Assembly: GCF_006542765.1 (NCBI RefSeq)
Contig: NZ_SKCD01000023.1
Span: forward strand, 1-64,000
Origin: Paenibacillus luteus
GTDB lineage: Bacteria; Bacillota; Bacilli; Paenibacillales; Paenibacillaceae
Direction: 5' to 3'
Length of the DNA: 64,000 nt
Part shown: piece by piece, positions 1-9,566 of the stretch
How positions within the stretch are numbered: the first letter of the stretch is position 1
How the letters are laid out: every line of letters starts with the position of its first letter
Program-made: the position numbers and the translations under genes
The notes under the pieces: generated by a model
Seen by the model: the letters and a program-made list of their open reading frames with translations, nothing else
The model's database searches: none
Told to the model about the DNA's origin: nothing

Positions 1-101
1 GTCTCCCCATGAGTATCGTCGAGCTGCGTAATGAAATAATCCCCCAGTTCTCTGTACTTGAACTGAGGGATAGGCCTAACCGTTTTTTTTGTTTTTTTCA
101 C
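1..101 (-). CDS. Partial unrecognised gene at left edge
   Basis: On the minus strand an open frame starts at a GTG at position 101 and runs off the window after 33 complete codons. The translation begins M-KKTKKTVRPIPQF and continues with RELGDYFITQLDDTHGE, which looks like protein rather than random sequence. A TAG lies two codons upstream in the same frame, so the GTG is the earliest start available. No good ribosome binding site precedes it. I do not recognise the family. A transposase or another mobile-element gene is possible, since short T-rich and GGAGAGAC repeats lie just upstream, but this is not shown. Confidence 0.4.
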   Translation of the reverse strand, partial: MKKTKKTVRPIPQFKYRELGDYFITQLDDTHGE

Positions 102-280
102 TGTCTACTTGACAGGGAGCACTTCACTCAATAAGGAGAGACCTTTTTTTTGTTTTAGGAGAGACAGTTAAGAAAGTGAAACTAAATACTTAATTAATTC
201 ATATGTAATGTTTCCCTCCAAAATTATAATAATCTTACTTACCTAGTTGCAGTACCACAAATGATAAGGGAGGAAAAGTC

Positions 281-3200
281 ATGTGGAAAAAAGTTGGAAT
301 CATTCATCTTGCAGCAATTTTAATATTTACTCTGACCGTACTATCTTTAGGAACGCGTTCAAGCAAGGTATGGGCAAGTGAAACGGGTAACCCTACGGTT
401 ACCAATTGGTCATTTCATCGGAGCGGCGGCGTTGTTAGCAGCTATGCAGTCGATTCGAATGTGTATCATCGGGGAGGGCATTCGCTAAGATTAACCAATG
501 AATCCCCATTATCAGCTAATGTATATTTTACGGCTTCACAAACGGTATCAGTCGAACCGAACACGGAATATGTCCTTTCCGTATGGGTTAAAGGAACGAA
601 TGTGAGCAATACTTGGTTCGGTGGAGCTCCAGGCTGGTCACTGCAGCAAGGAGTTCCTACAGGAAGCTATGACTGGCAGCAAGTGACGACAACCTATACG
701 ACTGGCAGCAATGAACATACCTTTGATTTCCGAATTCTTACAGAAAATAATACCGATTCTGTTTGGTTTGACGATTTGTCCATGGTCAAGTCAGGCGCAG
801 GTGTGAACCTGCTGCAGAATGCGGGGTTCGAGAAGCAACTGCAAAGTGAAGTTATAAATGGCTTCAATCATCTAGCGGAATGGACGGGGGATAGCTCTGC
901 AGCAGGCAATGTTGTCGTGGAACAGGAGAATACCCTTCTCACGGAAGGGACTCAGGCGGTACGAATCGCCTATAGTGTTCATTCTGAGGCAGACGGTTAT
1001 ATTAATTTTTATTGGAATCCTGTGCCAAAGCTTAATATTGCTAAGGCAGATAAGCTGTTAATTGATATCTATCCGGTGTCGCAAACAGCTGGTGCAAATG
1101 AGCCTCTTACATTGAAAATTTCAGGTAATTCCGGAGTGGTCTACGAAAGAGGGCTTGAACAATTGGTTGCCAACCAATGGAATACAGTGGAAATCGACTT
1201 GGCTTCGATTAGCATTCCAAAGGATCAGATCGGCATGATTAATTTCTTCATACACAGCAAGTCAGATCTTGAAGGACGTACAAGCGTGACTTATTTATTG
1301 GATAACATGCGAAGCTTGATTCCGATGCAAGTGAAACAGGTCATGGCTGATCAGGTTGGAGAAGTGTTGCTTAACTCAACGGTTCAGCTTTCTTCCGAGA
1401 CCTTGGATTCAACGATATACTACACGGTTGATGGTACAGACCCGAGGAATTCAGGAACACGGACCACTTACAGTCAGCCCATCATTGTGGACAAAGCCAT
1501 GTTGATTAGGGCTTACGCTACTGCAACAGACTTGGTAGATAGTGCGGTTTCCGATTATGCCTATACGTTAGGAACGGATACGGCAGGCGAGACATTCATA
1601 AGCTTAAACCACTTCAATAGCACGCTTGGTAGCGGAAAATATGCAAGCGTATTCAACGCGACTGAGGGAATTGAGATTAATGGGTTGCTGGATGAATGGG
1701 ACAGCTTTATAAGTCTTTCGCTGCCTTCGGATAATAACCGTCAAGTCATACTCGACGGATGGTCTGGCAATGACGATTTATCGGCCAAGGCACAGTTTGC
1801 TTATGACCAAGATGCTTTATATGTAGGTGTCGAGGTGAAAGATAATATCCACGAAGCAGTTGCTGGTGACGGGATTTGGTTGGGTGACAGCGTTCAAATC
1901 GCCTTCAGTCAGGATGGCAATTCATATGGTCCGGAATATGGGCTCGCTCTTGTGAATGGTCAGCCTGATATTTGGCGCTGGAGCAGCGGGACCGCATCAC
2001 TGGACAAGGAATCGGTAGCGTTCAATTCTGAGCGGAATTTAAACGTGACAACCTATGAAGCGAAGATTCCGTGGAAGGCGATTTTTGCTACAGGAAAGCC
2101 AGACCATCGGTTCAGAGCGGAGCTGCTGGTTAATGATAACGATGGTAATGGACGAAGAGGGTGGATCGAGTGGACCGGTGGTATAGGTAACGGCAAAGAT
2201 GCTAGCCGATTCGCGGTTCTCGATCTAGTTCAGCAGAATGAGGACTGGGGCGTTTGGTTCGATGGAAAAGTTGTGCTCTCCAAAGACGAAACATCGATGT
2301 ATCTGCTGCAAATTCCGAACTATAGTAATCATGAAATCACGTTAGACCTGAACTCGTCAGAGCTTGGTCTGGATCGTACAATTACAATTCCCGCACAAAC
2401 GGTGTTGAAGAAAAAGATAGAAATCACTCGTTCGGTGCCTGGAATATACCCCATAACGGTTGCTGTCCATGAAGCGGCTAGTGGTATAAGTAAAAGCGAG
2501 AACTTGACACTTAAGGTTGACCATGCACAGTTCGATGAATTGGCAGCTAAGATGCCGCTGTTGGAAAATTTGTTGCTTGAGGCTAAGGGGCTCCAAATTC
2601 CAACGGATTATGAACAAGTGAATGCAACCGTTATCCGCAACTTCATCGAGTATGGCAAGGAAGATGCGGCGAACGGCATGCTTGAACGTTCCTTCTACGT
2701 TATTGAGCAATTGGAGAAGCTTTATGACGAAGCTGTAGGGAATTTGCAAGGCTATATAAATGGAAGCAAGCATTCAAAGCTTGTGCCGCGCTACATTACG
2801 GGCTTACAGAGGCCAACCATTCATAATTATTCTTTCATTGCGAATACGTACGATTCGACGACTAACCAAACAGAGCAAAGACCCGTCTTTTTCACAGGCT
2901 ACGGACATTTCGAACAAGTCAGGCAGGATATTCCGCAATTCGAGGGTTATGGAACCAATATCGTACAGATTGAAATTGGACCGGACAGTGTCATTCGATC
3001 GGCTGATTCATTATACGGATGGACCGTCAATGCGACAAACGGCGTACAGGCGAAAGCCAAGGTGGATTGGAGTGTATACCATTCCGGTGAAGCAGCGCTT
3101 CTCCTTACGAACAGTACCCCGCTTAGTCCTAATAAATATATAAGTGTTATGCAGAATATCGCTGTGAAACCGAATACGACGTACGAGTTCAAGGCATGGG

Positions 3201-5806
3201 TGAAAGGACAGCATGTAAAGGATGTCTGGTTCCCCGGAGGAAAGAACTGGGATTACCGAATGATGTTCCCTACGGGAACGTATGATTGGACCGAGATTAC
3301 CTATGAATATACGACTGGAGCAAATGAAACTTCATTCCCGTTTGTTATTTTATCGGAGAATGAAATCGGCAAAGTCTGGATTGATGATGTCAGTATGACC
3401 GAGCAGGGAAGCACGGTTAATTTATTGACGGATCCTGGATTTGAGAACAATGTAGCGTCGGGTGGAGGAGAAGATTACCTCATATCCACCGCTGCGATCA
3501 AAAACGATATTCAGAAAGTACTAGAAAATGCAAGCGATCATAATATAGCAGTCAATTTATTATTATCGCCGCATTATTTCCCTGCATGGGCATTGGAAAA
3601 GTGGCCTGAACTAAAGACTAACGGCGAAGGCTGGATTAAATTTGACATTGATGCGCCGAAAGCCAGAGAAATCATGGAAGCATACTTACGAACGATCATA
3701 CCACTGGTTAAAGACTATCCGTCGTTGCATAGTATTACAATATCAAATGAACCTGCCTATTTTTCTGCAGTAGATCCGATAAATCTACCCAAATGGCATA
3801 CGTATTTATCGGGAATTTATGAAGGGAATATCGGTGCGTTGAACCAGGTATACGGAACAAATTATGATTCATTTGATGAAGTGGGCATGCCTCCACACAC
3901 GAAAGCGGTACCGCTTCACGCGGAGCCGACACCACAGTTTTATGATTGGGTGATATTCAACAATAAGTTGTTCTCGGATTGGCATAGCTGGATGGCTGGA
4001 ATCATCCATGAGATTGATGCCAACCTACCGATTCATTCGAAGGTCATGGACACATCGGTGGATTCGACCAAACAATTAACATGGGGAACGGATCCGGAGC
4101 AGTTCAGCGAACTAAGCCAAATCAACGGAAATGACAACTCCAATTACTGGGGTCAAGGGAAGGATGGTTTCTTGAGCGAATTGAAATTTTATGATATGCA
4201 AACTTCGTTTAAGAAAGCACCCGTGTTTAACTCTGAGAATCATGTCATCCGTGACGGCGACAGCCTATACATTCCGGAGCAAGCGAATCACGTCCGTTCT
4301 GTGTTGTGGCAGGATGCTGTTCATGGTCAATCGGCAACAACCATATGGTCATGGGAACGAAGCAATAACACGACGAGTGATTTCTACGGAAGCATATTAC
4401 ATCGTCCGGATGTTGTCGCGGCTGTAGGCAAGACAAACTTAGACTTGAATCGTCTTGCCACTGAAGTAACCGCCCTTCAGGAGGATCAAGCGGAAGTTGC
4501 CATTTTGTACTCGATTCCTTCATCCGTCTTCGCACCGAAATACTACTCTGCGGTAACGAACGCTTATGAAGCAATCAGTTTAAGCGGGCTAAAAGTTGGC
4601 TTTCTTTCGGAAAAACAGCTAAAAGAGGGGCACTCACAGCAGTACAAATATTTGATTATACCTGAAGCGACGCATGTGAACGAGGAGACGCTGACGGCGA
4701 TTCGCGATTATGTTGAACAAGGGCGTAAGGTGGTTATAATCGGCAATAGCGCCTTGAAATTTGATGAACATAATCAACCTTTACAGGATGTCGTTCGCAG
4801 TGCAGTGATGGGCAATAGCAACACGCTGCTTATTCCTACCAATACCTCATCAGAAGGGATCAGGAATATTTTAATTCCGAGCTTCACAGCCTCCGAGATG
4901 ATTGATGTCATGCTCATTGATGCAGAGACCAATGAACCGATACAAGGCACGGAATGGCGTAGTGTCAAGTATAATGGCAAGCTTCTTGTTAATGTCGTCA
5001 ATTACACCTCGTTGCCAAAGCAAGCTTACGTTATGGTTAATGGAATTAGAAAGACGTTATGGACAGATTTGATCAGCGGTAAGAGTGTGGCAGCGGAGCC
5101 GATGGCAGTGACACCATTAGTCCCTTATCTGCTGTCGCTTGAGCTTCCCGAAACACCAACAGATCCCGAAGAGAACTCAAATCCCCCTCAACCAGGTACT
5201 GGCGGCAACAACGGAACAGAAACAACTGAGACGGGCAATACTGAAGGGGAGAATCCGAATCCTGTAAAAGTGGCCTTCAAGGATGTTCAGCTCCACTGGG
5301 CGAAGGGGCAGATTGAGAAGGCGGTAGAGTTTGGTATTGTTCAGGGTTATTCCGATGGTACATTTCGACCAAACGGCCTCATTACACGCGCCGAGTTCGT
5401 TACGATGCTGGCCCGCGCATTAAAGCTTGAAGGTAGTTCTTCGGAGATAGCCTTTGCTGATAGCGGACAAATTCCGGCGTGGGCTGCAGGCATGGTAGGA
5501 AAAGTAGTCGAGGCAGGCTTAATTAAAGGCTACGAAGATCATACGTTCCGACCTAACCAGCAGATTAGTCGCGCAGAAATTGCTGTTATTGTTGCTAGGG
5601 CAATCCGACTGCAGGCTGATGTTGACGCAGAATTAACCTTTGCCGATTCAAAGGATATCCCAGCTTGGGCGAGGGAGGCCATGTCAGCGTCTGTAAATAA
5701 AGGATTGCTTAGAGGGAGACAGGGTAATCAATTAGCGCCTAATGATAAGGCTACAAGAGCGGAAGGGATCGTTCTGCTTATACGAATGCTCGATCTGAAA
5801 CAATAG
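281..5806 (+). CDS. SLH-anchored multi-module GH42-like glycoside hydrolase
   Basis: A secreted, cell-wall-attached enzyme of 1841 residues, probably a beta-galactosidase-like exo-glycosidase acting on an extracellular glycan. Modules in order: signal peptide (about 1-33); CBM4/9-like beta-sandwich (40-185); second beta-sandwich (about 190-345); chitobiase C-terminal-like domain (about 350-435); CBM9-like domain (about 445-655); helical linker; GH42-type barrel from about 865; a trimerisation-like domain (about 1440-1560); a Pro/Thr/Gly linker; three SLH repeats (1666-1841). The likely acid/base is Glu1157 in SNEPAYF and the likely nucleophile Glu1319 in FNSENH. A second copy of the N-terminal CBM (about 909-1064) interrupts the barrel. 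The start follows GGGAGGAAAAG. The gene is followed by its own terminator. Substrate unknown; hydrolase class confident, exact specificity not. Confidence 0.85.
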   Translation: MWKKVGIIHLAAILIFTLTVLSLGTRSSKVWASETGNPTVTNWSFHRSGGVVSSYAVDSNVYHRGGHSLRLTNESPLSANVYFTASQTVSVEPNTEYVLSVWVKGTNVSNTWFGGAPGWSLQQGVPTGSYDWQQVTTTYTTGSNEHTFDFRILTENNTDSVWFDDLSMVKSGAGVNLLQNAGFEKQLQSEVINGFNHLAEWTGDSSAAGNVVVEQENTLLTEGTQAVRIAYSVHSEADGYINFYWNPVPKLNIAKADKLLIDIYPVSQTAGANEPLTLKISGNSGVVYERGLEQLVANQWNTVEIDLASISIPKDQIGMINFFIHSKSDLEGRTSVTYLLDNMRSLIPMQVKQVMADQVGEVLLNSTVQLSSETLDSTIYYTVDGTDPRNSGTRTTYSQPIIVDKAMLIRAYATATDLVDSAVSDYAYTLGTDTAGETFISLNHFNSTLGSGKYASVFNATEGIEINGLLDEWDSFISLSLPSDNNRQVILDGWSGNDDLSAKAQFAYDQDALYVGVEVKDNIHEAVAGDGIWLGDSVQIAFSQDGNSYGPEYGLALVNGQPDIWRWSSGTASLDKESVAFNSERNLNVTTYEAKIPWKAIFATGKPDHRFRAELLVNDNDGNGRRGWIEWTGGIGNGKDASRFAVLDLVQQNEDWGVWFDGKVVLSKDETSMYLLQIPNYSNHEITLDLNSSELGLDRTITIPAQTVLKKKIEITRSVPGIYPITVAVHEAASGISKSENLTLKVDHAQFDELAAKMPLLENLLLEAKGLQIPTDYEQVNATVIRNFIEYGKEDAANGMLERSFYVIEQLEKLYDEAVGNLQGYINGSKHSKLVPRYITGLQRPTIHNYSFIANTYDSTTNQTEQRPVFFTGYGHFEQVRQDIPQFEGYGTNIVQIEIGPDSVIRSADSLYGWTVNATNGVQAKAKVDWSVYHSGEAALLLTNSTPLSPNKYISVMQNIAVKPNTTYEFKAWVKGQHVKDVWFPGGKNWDYRMMFPTGTYDWTEITYEYTTGANETSFPFVILSENEIGKVWIDDVSMTEQGSTVNLLTDPGFENNVASGGGEDYLISTAAIKNDIQKVLENASDHNIAVNLLLSPHYFPAWALEKWPELKTNGEGWIKFDIDAPKAREIMEAYLRTIIPLVKDYPSLHSITISNEPAYFSAVDPINLPKWHTYLSGIYEGNIGALNQVYGTNYDSFDEVGMPPHTKAVPLHAEPTPQFYDWVIFNNKLFSDWHSWMAGIIHEIDANLPIHSKVMDTSVDSTKQLTWGTDPEQFSELSQINGNDNSNYWGQGKDGFLSELKFYDMQTSFKKAPVFNSENHVIRDGDSLYIPEQANHVRSVLWQDAVHGQSATTIWSWERSNNTTSDFYGSILHRPDVVAAVGKTNLDLNRLATEVTALQEDQAEVAILYSIPSSVFAPKYYSAVTNAYEAISLSGLKVGFLSEKQLKEGHSQQYKYLIIPEATHVNEETLTAIRDYVEQGRKVVIIGNSALKFDEHNQPLQDVVRSAVMGNSNTLLIPTNTSSEGIRNILIPSFTASEMIDVMLIDAETNEPIQGTEWRSVKYNGKLLVNVVNYTSLPKQAYVMVNGIRKTLWTDLISGKSVAAEPMAVTPLVPYLLSLELPETPTDPEENSNPPQPGTGGNNGTETTETGNTEGENPNPVKVAFKDVQLHWAKGQIEKAVEFGIVQGYSDGTFRPNGLITRAEFVTMLARALKLEGSSSEIAFADSGQIPAWAAGMVGKVVEAGLIKGYEDHTFRPNQQISRAEIAVIVARAIRLQADVDAELTFADSKDIPAWAREAMSASVNKGLLRGRQGNQLAPNDKATRAEGIVLLIRMLDLKQ

Positions 5807-5815
5807 TTTGATAGG

Positions 5816-5857
5816 CCCGGACCTCCTTGCCATCTTTGGTGAAGCGGTCCGGGTTTT
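5816..5857 (+). terminator. Rho-independent terminator after the SLH enzyme gene
   Basis: CCCGGACC (5816-5823) pairs with GGTCCGGG (5846-5853), followed by TTTTC. It lies ten bases past the stop codon, so the large enzyme gene is probably a separate transcript from operon A. Confidence 0.8.
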
Positions 5858-5969
5858 CATGCGTTGAACAAGGCAGCAAATCGGAAATAAACTGTGACAT
5901 AATAGAATGAATACTTTGTAGAACAAGGAAAATAGAGCAGCAGAGAATATTCGTCACATGAGGAGGGAT

Positions 5970-7859
5970 ATGTTGAATAACAATTGGAAGCCCATTTCAA
6001 ATCTATGGAAATGGATTCAGCACAGTTTTAAAACTAAGCTGATTCTCTCTTTCTTTGGTGTTGCCTATTTAGCCATATTTATATCAGGTATGGTTTACTA
6101 TCATCGGATGTCTGTGAGCGTAGAGAGAAATACGCTCGCCAACATAGAGAAGTTGGCAGATCAGACGGTAGAGAGGCTTGAACTGCAAATGGGTGGTATT
6201 CAGAACGAGGCATGGGCATTTTTTACCGATTCGGTGCTGCAGCAGTTTCTCGCAGACATGTCAGTGGATACGACAAAAGAAATCCTTTATCAATCTAAAA
6301 TTCATATGACACGACTAAGAAATGATCAAATTTCTATTATTGCCATTTATGATGAGCAAGGTCATCAATTTAATAGCGGGGAAAGAAATATTGCCGATTT
6401 GGATGGGAAAAGAAGCGACTTTGATTACGAAAGCCTGATGAAGCAGGAAAAGGAAATACTGTTTCGGTTAATCAATCAGGATGATAGTACCCCGCAGTGG
6501 CATGTAGGCCGAACGGTACCGGAAGACCTTCAGGAGCCTGAGTATACGCTCAGTTACATACAGCCGCTCAAAAAATTAAACAGCTACAGCCAAAAGCTAG
6601 TTGGCGTCATGCGCATTGATATGCGAGGGAAAGTATTGAAAAAAGCGTTAGCCGATATGGACCCGAATGGTATGCGTAACTTCAGTATTGTGGATGGCGA
6701 TAGAAATATTATTGCCAGTGAGGATGATGAGATGATCGGACGCTCGATTCTGCATGATCAAGGATACTCGAATCATGATTTTCTTGGCATAAAGGGTCAA
6801 GGAGAACTAGTCATGGATGGCAAGCAATACGTCACCATATATCGTAAATTCAATAACCATGAAATGATGCTGGTTGGAAAAATACCCCTTAACACGATAT
6901 TGGCGGATGTCAAGCAGGTACGCAATGATGCGATTATAATCGGCATACTTAGCTTGTTGGTCGCCATGCTGGCCTCGTATTTCATTTCAAGTAGGATGAT
7001 TAAGCCCATTCACAAGCTTCGCCACCATATGAAACGGGTGGAGATGGGGAATTTCAACGTTTCGGTACCGATTCATACTTATGATGAAATCGGCTTTCTC
7101 GGCGTTAGCTTTAACAGGATGATACAGAAAATCGATAGATTGGTCAAAAAAAACATGGAGGCCAATCTGCTTAAAAGGGATGCTGAATGGATATCTTTAC
7201 AAACTCAGATTAATCCCCATTTCCTATACAATGCGCTGGGTACCATCGATGCGATTGCCGCCATTGATGGCAACGAGTCCATCAGCTTTATTAGCCAATC
7301 GCTCGGCGGAATGTTTCGCTACAATATTAGCGGTGGCCAATATGCCACTTTGCGGGAAGAGATTCATCAGGTACGGCTATATTTGTCCATACAGCAAATC
7401 CGTTATGAAGATCGGTTTTCTTATAAATGTAACGTGGAGCCTGAGCTGGAGCAAATTCGGCTGCCCAAGCTGATTTTACAGCCTATCATCGAGAATACCT
7501 TCAAGCATGGCATAGAGCATATCCAGCAGGGAGGAATGATTACCATTATGGCCAGAGCGCTTGATAGACAGTGGGTATTTATTCAAATTAGCGACAATGG
7601 AACCGGAATTGAGCCCGAGCGGTTGCAAGAAATCAGGGAAATGATGCAGGATCCCTACAACTATAAACAGGCACAACCCTTGAATAGAGATCGGGTATCC
7701 ATCGGTTTGCAAAACGTCAATCAGCGATTAAAGCTGTTCTGTGGGGAAAAAGCCGGCTTAACCATTGATAGTGAATATGGGGCTGGCACGTCCGTTTCTT
7801 TCGTTGTTCCATTAAACGTAATGAGGGGTGAAGAAGATGCTGAAAGTGCTGATCGTTGA
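5970..7859 (+). CDS. YesM-type sensor histidine kinase
   Basis: Membrane sensor kinase of the LytS/YesM class, which phosphorylates the YesN-type regulator encoded next. A first membrane helix (about 25-45) is followed by an extracytoplasmic sensor domain to about 320, a second helix (about 320-340), a HAMP domain, the His_kinase box with His417 in INPHFLYN, and a HATPase domain with the N-box LQPIIENTFKHG and a DNGTG motif. AGGAGG at 5961-5966 decides the start: ATG at 5970 or, with better spacing, TTG at 5973. An upstream ATG at 5958 precedes the ribosome site and is unlikely. It overlaps the regulator gene by 23 bases, so the two are translationally coupled. The signal is probably the sugar imported by the downstream ABC system. 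Confidence 0.92.
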   Translation: MLNNNWKPISNLWKWIQHSFKTKLILSFFGVAYLAIFISGMVYYHRMSVSVERNTLANIEKLADQTVERLELQMGGIQNEAWAFFTDSVLQQFLADMSVDTTKEILYQSKIHMTRLRNDQISIIAIYDEQGHQFNSGERNIADLDGKRSDFDYESLMKQEKEILFRLINQDDSTPQWHVGRTVPEDLQEPEYTLSYIQPLKKLNSYSQKLVGVMRIDMRGKVLKKALADMDPNGMRNFSIVDGDRNIIASEDDEMIGRSILHDQGYSNHDFLGIKGQGELVMDGKQYVTIYRKFNNHEMMLVGKIPLNTILADVKQVRNDAIIIGILSLLVAMLASYFISSRMIKPIHKLRHHMKRVEMGNFNVSVPIHTYDEIGFLGVSFNRMIQKIDRLVKKNMEANLLKRDAEWISLQTQINPHFLYNALGTIDAIAAIDGNESISFISQSLGGMFRYNISGGQYATLREEIHQVRLYLSIQQIRYEDRFSYKCNVEPELEQIRLPKLILQPIIENTFKHGIEHIQQGGMITIMARALDRQWVFIQISDNGTGIEPERLQEIREMMQDPYNYKQAQPLNRDRVSIGLQNVNQRLKLFCGEKAGLTIDSEYGAGTSVSFVVPLNVMRGEEDAESADR

Positions 7860-9474
7860 TGACGAGCCATTCATGAGAAAAGGTATTTTCTGCAAAATAA
7901 ACTGGCAAGCCATGCAGCTGGAATTTGTCGGTGATGCGGCAGACGGACAGGACGCACTCCAGCAAATTCAAGACAAAAAACCAGACATCGTGCTGACTGA
8001 TATTCGTATGCCTGTGATGGATGGCCTCATGCTGCTGGAACGGGCGAGACAAATAGATGCTAACATCCAATTCGTTGTCATTAGTGGGTATGATGATTTT
8101 CAATACGCACGCAAGGCTATGAACTTCGGAGTTGTTCATTACTTGTTGAAACCGGTAAATGCACTGGAATTATCGGAGGTTTTGGAGAAGCTAAAGGCAC
8201 ATTTCTTGGCCAAAGATAGTGAACAGGATTACCGCAGCTTGCTGCTCAGACATTACGAGGCGAACAGGATGTCACAGCGTGAGCGCATGTTGACATGGAG
8301 AATTCAGGAAGAGGCTCGCGAACGGCATGATCATGAAGATCTAGCGCAGATCATACGTATACAAGCTTCGGACTTTACTTTATTTGTTATTCGTGTGCGT
8401 CCGTTTTCCTTTCCTCATAAAGGGTTTCAGGTAGAGGACGAGCAGTTGATCTGGTTCGGCGTGCAAAACATTGTCGAGCAATTGCTTGTTCAATCCGGGC
8501 ATAATGGCATTGCATTCCGACACACCTATCACTCTGACGAAATGATTGCCGTTCTCCCGACAAGGGGAAGAGGGAACTGCCACGACTTTACCCATATTGC
8601 GAGTCAAACTCTGGATGCCCTGCGCCAGTATTTGCAGCTGGAAGCGGCAATCGGCATCAGTAATTCGAATGCTCCTGGTGCAAGCCTGAAGAATGCCTAT
8701 GAACAAGCTCGAATGGCGGTACGGGGAGAGGTTTTGCATGGAATAGGCAAAGTGTATTCCTATTCTGCACTTCGTGTTTCGGCTTTCAAGGAACGAGCAT
8801 CAGGATCGACTATTATTGCAGTTGATCAGGAAATGGTATTTACAAAATTGTTGCAAAACAAGGATGAGGAGCGCATCAGTCGTTGGCTGGAGCAGCAGTA
8901 TACAAGTTTGTGCAGTTTACCGGAAGCAGGTTATTTAGACTTTGAGAAACTGTCACTGCATATCTATTCTCTGCTAAGAAGAGTTCTAAGTGAGTATATC
9001 GATCCTAGCGAGCTTATTCTGAACGAGCAGCAGCATTTTACTGAAGTTCTATTGTCCTGTCGTTCCTGGCAGTTGGCGAAGGATGCACTTTTCCAAACGG
9101 CGCGTACCGTTATGCTGCTTATCCCAGATGACAAGTCGGCATCGCATGATGATGTTATTGATGAAGTAAGGCATTACATTGATCATCATTATTATGAGAA
9201 TATTACGCTGGCATGGGTGGCGGATCATTACTTTATTCATCCCAACTACTTCTGCAAGCTGTTTAAGATGCGCAGCGGTGAAAACTTCAACAATTATCTT
9301 ACGCAGGTGCGGTTGAGTCATGCCGTTCGACTGATGTCCAATGCCGATCTGAAGCTGGCGCAAATTGCGAGCATTGTCGGTTATGACAGCCATGCTTATT
9401 TCAGCAGCGTTTTTCGCAAGATATACGGAGTATCTCCCAAAAAATACCGTGAAAATATTCTCGCATCGTGTTAA
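7837..9474 (+). CDS. YesN/AraC-type response regulator
   Basis: Cytoplasmic two-component regulator of 545 residues. The receiver domain (1-120) has the acidic pair Asp8/Asp9, phospho-acceptor Asp55 in LTDIRMP and Lys105 in YLLKPV. A long middle region has a GGDEF-like or linker character. Two AraC helix-turn-helix motifs lie at about 445-545, ending in VGYDSHAYFSSVFRK. ATG 7837 was chosen because GAGGGG at 7823-7828 sits at good spacing; the in-frame GTG at 7828 is part of that ribosome site. It is presumed to be phosphorylated by the overlapping kinase gene product and to activate the ABC transporter operon that begins 92 bases downstream. Confidence 0.92.
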   Translation: MLKVLIVDDEPFMRKGIFCKINWQAMQLEFVGDAADGQDALQQIQDKKPDIVLTDIRMPVMDGLMLLERARQIDANIQFVVISGYDDFQYARKAMNFGVVHYLLKPVNALELSEVLEKLKAHFLAKDSEQDYRSLLLRHYEANRMSQRERMLTWRIQEEARERHDHEDLAQIIRIQASDFTLFVIRVRPFSFPHKGFQVEDEQLIWFGVQNIVEQLLVQSGHNGIAFRHTYHSDEMIAVLPTRGRGNCHDFTHIASQTLDALRQYLQLEAAIGISNSNAPGASLKNAYEQARMAVRGEVLHGIGKVYSYSALRVSAFKERASGSTIIAVDQEMVFTKLLQNKDEERISRWLEQQYTSLCSLPEAGYLDFEKLSLHIYSLLRRVLSEYIDPSELILNEQQHFTEVLLSCRSWQLAKDALFQTARTVMLLIPDDKSASHDDVIDEVRHYIDHHYYENITLAWVADHYFIHPNYFCKLFKMRSGENFNNYLTQVRLSHAVRLMSNADLKLAQIASIVGYDSHAYFSSVFRKIYGVSPKKYRENILASC

Positions 9475-9566
9475 GAAATCGAAAATGGAATGGTTAATAT
9501 ATTGATTTTTTCTCCTTGTAGTACCCCTTATGATAATGAAGTACACAATACAGAGGAGGTAAAGGG

